Shown here one piece after another: positions 23,101 to 34,241 of a stretch of 64,000 nucleotides of DNA. The translations under genes and the position numbers were made by a program. The notes beneath the pieces were generated by a model that made no database searches, was not told the DNA's origin, and saw nothing but the letters and a program-made list of their open reading frames with translations. Each line of letters begins with the position of its first letter. The stretch's first letter is position 1. The stretch is from Ulva prolifera (taxonomy: Eukaryota; Chlorophyta; Ulvophyceae; Ulvales; Ulvaceae), in NCBI GenBank assembly GCA_023078555.1, contig CM041201.1, positions 3,045,713 through 3,109,712 on the forward strand, read 5' to 3'.

Positions 23101-26100
23101 ACAGGAGAGACTGCACAGATCTGGATTTTGTCCATTGTCGAATGCATGCGGCCATGCAGGGTATTGAGGTGTGTGTGCACGGTGGGCACGGCACCATGGG
23201 GGAGGTGGTCTGTTCCGCAGCTCTGAATCGACGTCGGTGTGAACGGTCCATGCAGAGCAAGAATGCCTCTGGCCGTGTGCTGGTGCATGAGGCGCTGCTG
23301 GGGGGGGAACACCTGCAGGGCTCCAGCTTCTTCGCTGTGCTGATTCTGAGCCTGGGCGTTGGCTTCGAGGACGGTGTCAATGCGGGCCTGGAGCGCCGGC
23401 CCCGCCGCCACCTCTGCCGACGTCACATCCAGGCCACCTGTCCTGCAGAGAATATACCAAAATCTCCAGCTTGATCACAGTTGATGCATTGTTAAAGCCA
23501 CAGCGATCGACCAGCAGCAGGCAGTGTGACATAAGCCATCCACTTGGACACACGTGCACATGCCGTGCCAATGGTGTCTGCACCTATTGTCCAGCCACTC
23601 GGGGCGAACCAAGGCGATGTTCACTGCTGATTGCAATCAGCTGACCAGGACAGGAGGCACCTCATGTTCTGGTAGGCTGCTTGCAAAGTGTGCCAACAGT
23701 CGCAGGTCCTAACGAGTACAGATCAGTGCGGCGACCAGGAGTGCTGTTGCAGGTCGACTCGGGATCGCACGGGTGAGTCTGCGATGCAGAGGCCTGAGAG
23801 CCCTGCAGCTCACTCTCAGACGCTCCCTCCGCGGCCCCCTCCCGTGCCTGCACATGCATGCCCCGCCCCTGCAATGTCCTGCAGCTGTCCATTCATAGCG
23901 ATGTGTATCCACTTACAGCACTTCAGGTTTGCTGCCATCGTCGCAAGCCCGGCTGCAAGCCCTCATGCGCACGCCAGCAAAGTCCAGGGTGACTAGTGAG
24001 CGTGGCAGTGGACTGACAGGTACATCGAAGCTGAATGTACTTGGCCAGATCCTTGTCGGGCGTTGACAACTCTAAGTGCACAGGACCACAAGCATGTGCT
24101 GAGTTTCCCACTCCTCGCCATATGCAGTCTTCTGCCAGAGTTCTGAGAGCGTGCGCTCGTGGCTGCCCATGGTTTGTAAGCATGCGTGGCGTCAGGGCGG
24201 ACGTTGCCGCGGTGTCACCTGGTTCAAGTGCAGCTGGCACAGGCCAACTACGTGTAATCATCGCCTGCGCAAGCGATGCATTGAAGCGGCCTCAGGCCTC
24301 AGGCACAACCACCACCCCCAGCTTCTCACACGCTTCTGCACCCAGGATGATGGGGCACCTAGCCCCACAGCCACACAGACCAAGCGGCACCACTCCTCAC
24401 GTGACGCACCTTTGGCATCGGGAGGATACCAAATGCGCACAAACGTCCTCAGCCCCTGTGACAGTGTCACAGCACCACAGCATACTCCGTGTACTGGAGC
24501 ATTTGTTCACTGTCCGCCGCACAGCAGCACACACACTACAAGAGCCCGAACCGTTGCATGGCAGACAACCAATGCATACGACAACCCAGTCCGCCGTACA
24601 GCAGCACCATCGCATGCCTGAGATAACGACTCCGATTCAGGATCGCGCACGGCAAGCGAGCGGAACGACTGTGTTGCGCAGCAGTGCATGCGGCAGATGC
24701 AAAGAGGGCCGCACCGGCTCGGCACCGCCGGCGGCGCGGTCGGGGCCGTCTGCCGCGGCGCGCGCGTGACGCTGCAGCAGGCTCGCAAGCGCTGGGCTTG
24801 CCAGCACGGGCGCCGCGGCCACCGCCGTGATGGCAGCGCCCGTGCACGCCTCTCGGTGCCGCTCCGCCGCCCCCAGCGAGAGCCCGGGTGCCGCCTGCAC
24901 GACTGCAGTTGGGTGGTGCTGGCGATGCCGTCAAGTGTACGCAGTTGCTCCTTGCGTGGATGCCGGTCATTGCTGTGTGTTGGTTGATGTGTGTAGTTGC
25001 TCTGCCATACAATGGCCCGGGATGTTGTAAATCGATTGATGGTCAGGTGTACGCAAGCCGCAGCTTGTATGCAAGCCACAGCTTTTGCGCAAGCCGCAGG
25101 TTGGTGCCTGCGTCTGCGCAGGGCGCTGCCAGAGACGGGCACGCACACAAAGAGGGCAGTGCGGTCTGTGGTTCCCCTCGTTGTTGCTCGCTGCCTTGCT
25201 TACTTTGTCCTTGTAACACACACAGAGGGCAGTGCGGTGATCCATTGCACTGTACATACAGCCCATGCACTGTGACGAGGCCATGACTGTATGATCATAC
25301 CTGGATTGACAAAAGGGCGGATATCCTTTTCATACCCCGAACCTGCTGAACCGCGTACACAAGTGCTGCCTGCCAAACAAATCACATTCAAAACTACAGA
25401 TCGCCCCGCCGTCCGAGCCCAAACTGTTTGTTGTTGGTGGCCGATTTAAAGGGGTATGACTGCAATAGATGAAGTGCCGCAGCAGTTGGCACACCCACCA
25501 CTGCCGATATCTTAGCGCAGCCGTACGCAAGCAGCCAGCCACCATCCACTCCCCTCCGAGCGGGGCTTTCACATCAACACAGGTATGGCCGCCTCACGTC
25601 CGGACCAACCCAGGCCCACAACGCTGCACAAGCCACACCCACAGACGCTGTAAAGACGAGGCCGCAGCACAGCTCAGCACACAGAGCACACGAGGGCCAC
25701 GCACCGCGCTCCACGGCCGCCCCGTCGCGACGGCCTCGGCGGTGCAAGACAGCCAGATGGGGAACCGCTGCCGCGGCGTGAAGCCGTGCTGTGGCGTGAG
25801 GGTGGTCATGCTGCGCGCCGGCGCGTCCACCACGTACAGCGCGGCCGCATCGGCCTGGGTGCCCTGCCGGGCCACCTGCTCCGCCTCGGCCGCGACGCGC
25901 TCGATGTTCGCGCGGAGGTCGCCACCTGCGGACACGCACTGGGACAGCCGCGCGCCTGCCTGCATGCATGCACATAGTCACACATGCGGCATCTCGCCTG
26001 TGGAGCTGACCGGCCTGCATGATTCATGTGTGGCCTGAAAACAGGCTTACGCAGCTATGCAATTTGGGCGGGGATGAGAACAAGGCACAGGGGAGGGGCA

Positions 26101-27851
26101 TCTGGGGGTGCTTCCGCTAGAATGCGTGTATCTATGTATGTGTTGCTACCTTGTAGCCATTGCGTCGACAAGTTTGCATTTTGGTACATGGTTGTAAATG
26201 CACGGCGGCGGCCTCGGAGTTCCGGGGCGAGCCTGTTGCATGCGCTCGATGGCCGCCACCTCCTCCTCCAGCTGCCGCCGTGCGCCCGCCGCGGTGAGCA
26301 CGGTGAACAGGAACGGCCCCGTGGCCTGCACGACGGCGCGGGCAAACGTCTCCTCGTCGCGGTGGAAGCCCGTCGGCCGCGCATGCCGGCCGGGGGCGGC
26401 GGCCGCGACCTTGCGCAGCGACAGCACGCCGAGCAGGTCCCCCGCGGCGCCGTCGCTGCGGAGCGGCAGCGTGAGCAGGGAGGTTGCGGCGCCGTCGATG
26501 GCAGGGCTGTAACGGCGCTCCGTCGAGACGTCGGTCACCGCAAGCCCGATGCCCATCTTCGCACACCTGCACGATTTGTAGTATATCGTGACGATTGGGG
26601 GTCTTTGAAGAGATCGCGTGGTGCCTCCATCCAGCTGCTGTCGCTACCCTTGTGTTTTGCCACGTACGGCATCTGCGGCGGTGGTCGACGTGCTCTCCAA
26701 AGACATGCCGTCCAGCACATCCAGACGCTTTCTGAGCTGTAGCTGAGGCCCGCCCACCGCGTGTAACAAGCAGCATCACGGCTCCGCAGGCCGGGCGGTC
26801 GGCGTCACACCACGCGACGAGCGACGCCTGCTGCTCCAGCGCCGCGCCCTTCCACGTCACCGTCGTCTTGGGCCCGCTGCACGCCGTCGCGCGCTTACGC
26901 CGGCGGTCCACGAGGAACAGACGCACCCCCGCGAGCCCGAGGGCGCCCTCGAGGCACTCCGCCAGCGTCGCCTCGACCGCTGCCGCCGCCTCCGCTGCGC
27001 TCAGGCGCTCAAACGCGCGCAGCGTGGACGTCAGGCGGCTGACGTCGCGGTCCGTGTCCACCGCCAGCTGCGCCAGCCGCTTCGTGGCCTACACCGCGGC
27101 CGCCGCTCGCACTGCGCACCTCCCTTGTTTAACGCGACTTCCCCCCCATTCCGTCGAGCGGCGACATAAAAAATTTGCAACAGCACCAAGGTTGATGCCA
27201 TCACCACTGCGGCGCCGGCCTCAGGATGCTAGGGGCGGATCCACAGCACATCATGATCGTATCGGCCAGCGGCAGCTTCTGGAGCCGCCATACCTGCGAT
27301 GGCTGAGCTAAAAGCAGCGGCTCGATTGTTGAACTTACATACATGCTCGAGCATCGATGACCACTGTAGGCTGCTTCAGCAACCTTCCACACCTCCAGAT
27401 CGCCAGGAGAAACCAACAAAATGGGACGCCTACCTAGCTCGGAGTCAACCACCGGGCACACCGCTGAAGTATGTACCGGACGTAACATGCACCCAGATGA
27501 ATGCTCAAAAGCCCGATGTGAAGGGGGCGTTTCCTCTGCGGGCTACACGTTAGATGACACAAGGTGCGGCGCGTGTGCAGAGGGCCCACCTGGGCGAGCT
27601 CGTCGCCGCCGCGGCTCTGCATGAACAGCCGGAACTCCTCCAGCGAGATCAGGCCCTGCCGCAGCCGCGCCATCGCGTCCGCAATGTACTCCCCACGCGC
27701 CGCCTCCTGCCGCGCCTCCGTGCCGATGCGCTCCGAGACGCCTCCAGAGAGCTCCGCGTACTGCCGCACAAACGGCCACGCGCTCAGGTCCACCTCCGCC
27801 GACGCCTCGCTGCCGCCCTCTGACGCAGCCTCCGCCTGCCGCAGGCTCACA
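20148..27851 (-). CDS. Tandem GAF-domain protein (5' end unresolved)
   Basis: Exons that join in phase: 27851-27590, 27088-26811, about 26566-26260, 25959-25705, 24894-24715, 22849-22634, 21987-21808, 21350-20953 and 20475-20148 (stop). The first exon ends with a helix (LISLEEFRLFMQSRGGDE). The next two form a GAF-like domain: VRLFLVDRRRKRATA, SLVAWCAKMGIGLAVTDV, SPAIDGAATSLLTLPL and LLGVLSLRK. After a coil (RRQLEEE), a second GAF-like domain has DAAALYVVDAPARSMTTL, LLAGVLTVFSKR and LLQEVAGHAALVMGS. The remainder, with an Arg-rich stretch and a Gly/Ala/Val-rich end, may be a third degenerate module. GAF domains usually bind small ligands (cyclic nucleotides, tetrapyrroles) or mediate dimerisation; no output domain (kinase, cyclase, phosphodiesterase) is visible here. 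Exons near 23.0-23.45 kb and upstream of 27851 may be missing from this model. Confidence 0.6.
24036..24090. repeat. Short dispersed repeat, TACTTGGCCAG type, copy c
   Basis: About 55 bp similar to 54166-54219, with mostly C/T and A/G differences (TGTACTTGGCCA, then CGTTGACAACTC). It lies in an intron of the tandem-GAF gene. Confidence 0.6.
25166..25216 (+). mobile_element. 51-bp retroelement tail, copy 7, with 22-bp TSD
   Basis: GTGGTTCCCCTCG ... TTACTTTGTCCTTGTAA. The flanks 25144-25165 and 25217-25238 are the same 22-mer with one mismatch (key part AGAGGGCAGTGCGGT). This is an extremely 5'-truncated insertion in an intron of the tandem-GAF gene, opposite in orientation to the host gene. 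Confidence 0.8.
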
Positions 27852-28270
27852 CTGTGAGACAGCACAGGGGCGTGGTGCCGCAACCGCAGCTACCGCGTGC
27901 AGCTGCGATGCATGCCCGGGCTTGGTGAGCGTCACATGCCCACGCAATTTCTGATGTGCGGTCCTGGGATTCCAGATGATGAATGTGCGGATGTTTTGTG
28001 GTGTGCGATGGAGTGGCCCGTGCTGAAATCAACTGTTCGTGGCGCATGTGGCGAAAAGTGTTTGGGGGTGTATGAGTTCTGGGTATTGCACCTGCCGGCG
28101 ATAAGGGCAGGGCTGCGACAAAACGCGAGCAGGGGCGCAGAGACCCGGCACCTGAATGATGGGAGCCTATAAATGCACAGTCGAGCCGAGCAAGTCATGA
28201 ACAAAACTCACGATCAGGCCGCGCCGCCGTCGCCGGCACGGCTACCCTAAGCTCACCATCGCACTTGCAT
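27852..28270. other. Unassigned stretch between two minus-strand genes
   Basis: The 5' part of the tandem-GAF gene should lie here, or continue into the next gene upstream. I could not find a phase-compatible exon with confidence. Confidence 0.4.
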
Positions 28271-30395
28271 TCAAAACTCGAGATCCACAATCCGGACACA
28301 GGATGAATGGCACACCGAGCGTGTGCCAGCGTCCGAGTGATCGCTGTCCTCCCCGTCAAACATGTCGCGCATGCGTAGGTGCGACAGCATCGGCGCCACC
28401 CCCACACTTCCGCTCGAAGGCGCTGCTTCGATCGCCTCGACCTCCGTGTCACCCTCCACCCTTTCTGGACTAGCAGCCCCTGACCGTGCAGCTGCCCCGT
28501 CACCGGCCTCTCCAGCACGGCCCGTCGCGCTCTGTGTGCTGCCAGCAGCGTGTGCGTCTGCAAGGCTGAGGTTGCCTCCAGGAGCAGCCGCACGGTCACT
28601 GCCCTCGGCTGTATCTGGGACCTGCTGCTGCTCCTCCAGTGTAGGTGCATGCGGCTGCAGGGGGCCAGTGGTCTGTGAGTCAGCAAGGGGGCCAAAGGCG
28701 ATATGTGCAGCCACCCTGCGTTGTGGCTCTGTACGTGTGGCATCAATTCCAACCTGGTCTGAGGCTCCACTGCCTGGTCGCACTGCTGTTCGGCCATCAG
28801 GTGCTGGTTCAGTCGCATCTGCCCAGGAGCCGAGGTCTCCAAGGTCAGTCGCAGGCTGTCGATGGGTGACTGTGGTGGGGATTGTCGCGTCTGGGCGATG
28901 CAGCTGGGCTAGAGCGCTGACGGGCCTGGTGGGTACATCGAGTGAGGTGTTGGAGGTGCTGTTTGGGAGTACTGTCAGCAGCGCTGCAGGCTGGCTGTCT
29001 GCGAAGACATGGTCAGGAACGGACAGGAGGATGGAGCCTGTTGGTGTTGAACCTTCGCAGCCAGGTAGCGGTGACGGTGGACGCAATCCCTGGAGCTCAC
29101 GTGAAGTGATCGCTGCCTCGGATGCATGAGTAAGCCTGTTAGCGATGGTTGGTCGTGCTGCTTGAAACGAGTCTGTGGGCGTCTGCTGTTCCGTAGCAGC
29201 CTTGGCTGTCAGAGCTGCACTCCCGCCGGCTAGAGTTCCTCTTGTGATGTCTTGCTCTGGTGTGCAGGGGATCTGCTGTGGGGGATAGACCTGTCGATCA
29301 AGGGCGCTGACTGTGGCCAGGGCACCTGCTGCGGCTTCCTCTGGGACTGGTGCATGGGGCTGCTGTGCCTTGTCGATGGCATGTGTTGGCGATGCAGCAG
29401 GAAATGCTCCACTGTTGCCTTCACATGTCGGGAGTGCTGTCACATGTTTGATACACAGGTCGCAGATCAGCTGTTTGGCAGCATATCTCGCACAAGCAGC
29501 GCCAAGAGCCAGAGCTGACCTGTTATGCCACCCGCAAGTCTGCCAGAGGTTATGGCACCGCTTCGGGGATGAGCCACGGGTTGGCGGATGAGACGGGCTG
29601 CTGGCTGGCTTGCTGCTGGACGGAGCTGGTGATGAGGCTTTTGCAGCACAGGCAGAGGTGCCTGGTGTGCGTCCGAGCGCTTGCAGCTTGCGCTTGAGAC
29701 TTCTCGAGGTGTTGCAGAGCACTGCGTGATATCTTTGTACCGGCCATGGATGGAACCGTGGAGAAGTGTTACGTTCTGCTTGTGTATGTCCTGTCCGGAT
29801 TGATGATTATCGCTCCCTGAGTCCTCCCTTGGCTGCATCACATCAGACAAACAATCTATGAGAGGCGCAACAAGACGTTCGCATGGCCAACAGGATTGGA
29901 CGCAAAGACGTCGTAGGGCTTGCGATCAACAACGTGTACAGGGCTGAGGTAATTCGCGCTCTTGCGTCAAAAGCTGCCGAAACTTCCGGTTGTGCTTGCA
30001 CTATGGACGCCGGGTCATTTGTGCTGAGCATCTGTACGTCAAGGGGCGCCAGTCGAAGCCAATTGGCCGTAGCTGAGCTCAGCTGTGTGAGACGTACTTG
30101 CGTGGCTTGAGGGTAGACACCAGATCGCTGGGAGCTGCTCTTTGGCCCGCACAACAAGTACGACACCGCAGCGAGCTCACCAAGTATCCAGAGCAGCTTC
30201 ACAAGTGGTCGATGGCACGAACGTCAGCTGTGCGCATGTCTTGTCGATAAGGAACGTTCGATTACCATTCGCGGCCCACACGTGTCGACAGATCGCTGTG
30301 TCCTCGCCGACATAATCGGTGCTTGTCTGCCACAGGTTGAGATTCCTACTCGCGTGTTGCTCCATCTGACGGTGGTGCAGATCGTGTGTCCGCAT
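28271..30395 (-). CDS. Ala/Ser/Pro-rich hypothetical protein
   Basis: The last part is one long open stretch, 29722 down to a stop at 28271, about 480 codons. It is rich in Ala, Ser, Pro, Thr and Gln and ends in an acidic segment (MRDMFDGEDSDHSDAG). Near its start, a Cys/His cluster (RCHNLWQTCGWH ... LICDLCIKHV) might bind metal. Upstream exons are tentative. 30395-30181 begins MRTHDLHHRQMEQH and contains DYVGEDTAICRHVWAANGNR. A 46-nt intron leads to an exon from 30134 with GVYPQATQVRLTQLSSATAN and LSTNDPASIVQAQPEV. The join from there to the long exon is unresolved. Low-complexity disordered regions suggest a nuclear or regulatory protein, but I recognise no family. The start codon lies 94 nt from that of clpP on the other strand. 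It could instead be the 5' part of the tandem-GAF gene. Confidence 0.5.
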
Positions 30396-30489
30396 CTAGC
30401 CTATTGACACCTGCCGGCGCTTGCGTGCCCACGGAAGGCGTTGTGACACCGTGCGAACCATTGTTCGTGCTGTTGCAGGGATCCCGCTG
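30396..30489. promoter_or_regulatory. Short divergent (bidirectional) promoter region
   Basis: Only 94 nt separate the proposed ATG of the minus-strand gene from the clpP ATG. If both starts are right, both promoters and 5' UTRs share this space or overlap coding sequence. No TATA box is evident. Confidence 0.4.
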
Positions 30490-32299
30490 ATGTCGAGCAC
30501 AATGGCTTCCAAAATCTCAGTTCATCGGCCATGCAAGGCATGTCCCAGGCTGCCTAGCCGTGGCCGCACACAAGTCCTCAGAGCTCTGACCCCCGAGTCA
30601 AACGGGTGCGATTCCGCCATACGTCTTACTGCCTCACCTTCCTGCCTCTAATGTAAACCTTTGCAGACATCGTGCGTTGGCAAATCGGCGCACGATAGGC
30701 CACAGCATAGGATACGAAGCTGTGAGCTTGCCTCATGCCCACAACACCTGTCAACAGCAAGTGCGGGCAGGTTGCTGCCAATACGTCGCTGCAGATGGAT
30801 CAACTCCCTCCTGCTCACATTGCATCTCGCTTTTCAGGGCTGTCAATCCGGTTCTAGCTCAAGGAGGGTCTCCTCTAATGGCTCCACGGACCGCAGATCA
30901 GGGCATGGACCCTTACGGCCTGCTCCTCCGTGAGCGCATCGTGATCCTGGGAGGTGAAGTCACAGACTTTTCAGCGGACGCTGTTATCTCTCAACTCCTG
31001 CTTCTTGACTCCACAGATCCCAAGAAGGACATCAAGCTGTTCATCAACTCCCCAGGGGGCTCCGTCTCAGCAGGCATGGGCATCTACGACACCATGCAGC
31101 TCTGCCGAGCAGACGTGTCCACGTACTGCTTCGGCTTGGCAGCATCCATGGGGGCATTCTTGCTTGGCGCTGGAGCCAAGGGCAAGCGTTACTCGATGCC
31201 TAACGCCCGAATCATGATCCATCAGCCCCTCGGTGGTGCTTCTGGCCAGGCTATTGATGTCGAGATCCAGGTATGAACCAAAGGCACAGTAGCGATTCAT
31301 CTGCTGCATCCTACGGGATCCTGCACCTGCTCAATCAGGATGTCCGGTGTGTGATACTCGGGCACGGCACAGACCACGGCAATATCACCATGCCCCGCAA
31401 CGCTGGAATCGCTACCAGCCGCTACATTTAGCATCTCAGAGTTTCAAATCACATTCTTAAGTATTCACTGCAACCATGCTCTGCTCAATTCCATGGTGCA
31501 GTACCTCCGTCCCTTGGCCACACCCAATGCTGTTGACACGTCGTGGACCACATCAGGAGTTCCGGTTCGGATGCTGTGCTTGGTGGTCCATGCATGTGTG
31601 CGGGAACACATGCACAGATGTCCGCCAGCAGTGTCCAGGGCATGTACGTGGACAGGTTATCCGTCATGCATGCGTGTGCCGTTTCAGCCAAGCCCGCAGC
31701 ACACCGAGTCGGTACCATCGATCGTGTGTGATACGCATGCTGCACGAATTCTGCATGTGCTCCCCCGAAGCTGGATCCGATGCGGTGCATCATTCCTGGT
31801 CCCCCCCACCCCCGGGGAATGTTGCCTGCATGCATGAGCCTCACCCCGCTCGTCTCACACCGGAGAAGCCAGCCCACGCCATCATTCCTGCACGCATGCA
31901 TCGCTGCCGCAATCCACGGCAACCGCCGTGGACGCGCTGACGGTGCGACTGCCGCTGCAGGCCCGCGAGATGATGTACCAGAAGAGCAACATCAACCGCA
32001 TCATGTCAGAGTACACTGGGCAGACGGTGGAGCAGGTCGAGGCCGACACGGACCGCGACCGCTACATGTCGCCGCTCGAGTCGAAGGCGTACGGCATCAT
32101 CGACGCGGTCGTCGGCGGCGACGACGCCGGGTATAACATCCAGGGCTCCACCACGGCCTTCCCCCGCAACAAGCCCTCCTACGACTCGTACGGCTCGAAC
32201 GAGGACCCCGACCGCTTCCGGGGGTCGCGCTTCCGTAAGGCGACGGAGCCGTACGTGGAGCCATTGGCGCCAGATGAGAAGATCGACGAGACGAAGTAG
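30490..32299 (+). CDS. clpP: Nucleus-encoded plastid ClpP protease subunit
   Basis: Model join(30490..30605,30838..31270,31961..32299), 295 residues, phases consistent. Exon 1 is a transit peptide ([20 protein letters not shown] ...), basic and Ser/Arg-rich with no acidic residue before about position 36. The core follows: [45 protein letters not shown] with catalytic Ser142, and [20 protein letters not shown] with catalytic His166. DTDRDRYMS, around 212-219, holds the third active-site position, so this is a catalytic subunit and not a ClpR. Similarity is to chloroplast CLPP3/4/5 types. The C-terminus carries an unusual tail of about 60 residues rich in Ser, Tyr, Asn and charged residues ([18 protein letters not shown]). 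It would act in the stromal Clp protease, degrading unfolded or tagged proteins with ClpC. A TGTAA at 32477-32481 may be the poly(A) signal. Confidence 0.95.
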
Positions 32300-34241
32300 G
32301 GTCGCTGCGGTGGTGCCACGCAGTCGCTCTTTCGTTACGGTGGAGTGGTGCTGCGTGGGGGATGAGAGCTCGCAGGGTGTCGGTGGTGGAGGAGCAGGCT
32401 GGTGCGGGCTGGGGTCGGTTTCAAACAGGCGGCGAAAGGAGCCGGGGCGCGCGCACAAGGCTGCAGCGGTGCAATATGTAAATAGCTGAGCTGACGAGTG
32501 TGGCCACCAGGGTCTTTTGCGAATTGCGGGAGCTGCACGGGCGTGCTCTGGGCTCGCGGCAGCTCTCAGGAGGGAGCTGAGTCATCTCTGACAATGTTTT
32601 GAACAGATGCAGCATGTCAACGAACCACAGCATGTGCAGGCGTCTATACGGTCCATCCACCGAAAGACAGACACTTGTATCTGCCTGTGACATATCCAGG
32701 CGCCCCACACTGCACTCAGAACAGCATCTTGCTTACATGCTGCTGCGTTGGTTGGAGAGTACTCCGTGGAACGCACACATTGCTGATCCGTACACATTCG
32801 TATCCCATGCACCAATAGCTGGTCGGCAACAAGTTGTTCAATGCAATGCCGAAAGGCTTGTCGAAGCAACTACTGCAGGTGCAGTCATGCTGTCGATTGA
32901 ATCAGTGCACAGTATGTTGCAGAAATATGGCATGCCAATTGAGAGCGAATGTCGTGTCAAGAGAACCTTGCTCACTGTAGCATCTGCACAGCTGTAAATG
33001 GTGTGGGACAAAATGAATTCCTGCCATGATAGTGGCAGTTGTGGGCGGAGGTATGAGGAGCCGGCATACATCGGGCATCGCACTGGCTTTGTGCGCTGCT
33101 CAGTCACCCAATGGTGACTAAACCACAAGAGCCTGGTGAGCGAGGTGCGTGGGTGATGCGAACACACCTCGCTGCGTAGCAACCGGACTCGGCAGAAGCA
33201 ATCGACGGATCCAGGCATGCAATTCCAGGCACCCTGACCTGTTGTGTGCCAGTCGTGGGGGCGCTGGACGTTGCACGGCGTGCAGGGAGAGCTGCGAGGT
33301 CGGGCACGCACAACATGTTGATCATCAATTCGGTGACCGGCCTGGTGATGTGTGTCTCTGCGTGCTTATGGTTGCGTGCCGGTGTTTGGGGGGAGGCCAG
33401 GGGCTAATGTGCGTCAATCGCCCCCCCAAGTCCCCCACCCGTTTTCTGTGAGCTTCTGGGGCGACCTCTGAGTGTGAAGCGCGAAGTAGGAGTTGTGCAC
33501 GGCCCGAGCTGGGATGCTGTCTCGGCTAGGGGTGCCATACTCGTGGTGAGTTGATCTGGCCCTTGGGGTGCCAAGGCTATGCCACTGCACGGATAGATTC
33601 CTAATGTTCGGGGCATCGTTGGCGGGGGCAGAACTTTAGGCCACACATGGCTACTGTGTAATGTGAGCTACATGCAAAGGCGTTGCTGACCAGTCACTTG
33701 CAGTGATGCTGTACAGGAGTGGCTATGAGGTTTGCCATATGCTAACGACATACAATTTCTTTGCAGCAAATTACATAATGTACAAGATCTGCCTCATGGC
33801 ATTGAATATGTGGCGAAAGCAGTTGGGGATGGAACGTATCTTCTGACCAAGCACACCGGCTGCACGTATGGGTTTCGGACAACATTGAGTTTCTGCTGTG
33901 CGTGTTTTTGTTTCTCAATGATGCAATGCACTGCCCAGATTCAGTCTGATGGTCCTTTATCACATCCATTGACCCCAATACAGCTTCACTTGCACCCCAT
34001 TCTTTATTATAGTGTCATTTGTTGTTATAGTGTCACTTGTTACAGGCTAACCACGTGATGCAACTCTGGCTGCAATCAGCATGCGTACACTCGATAATCC
34101 TCTATAACAGAATCCACAAAATTTGTTCATGTAAGCCCACTCCTGCTGCTGTTCCTTAGGCAAAACTTTCATCTTACCTCACATCTCAAAACGAACGGAA
34201 AGGAGCTATAATTCATTGTCTCGGACTGATAGAATATTCAA
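32300..34241. other. Spacer between convergent genes, no gene recognised
   Basis: Contains the clpP 3' UTR (TGTAA at 32477), a minus-strand TGTAA at 34040-34044 for the next gene, and an 18-bp tandem repeat. Open frames here lack family similarity and consistent splice signals. Confidence 0.5.
34007..34042. repeat. Two-copy 18-bp tandem repeat
   Basis: TTATAGTGTCATTTGTTG followed by TTATAGTGTCACTTGTTA, in the 3' region of the minus-strand gene. The second copy forms the TTACA (minus TGTAA) candidate poly(A) signal. Confidence 0.85.
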
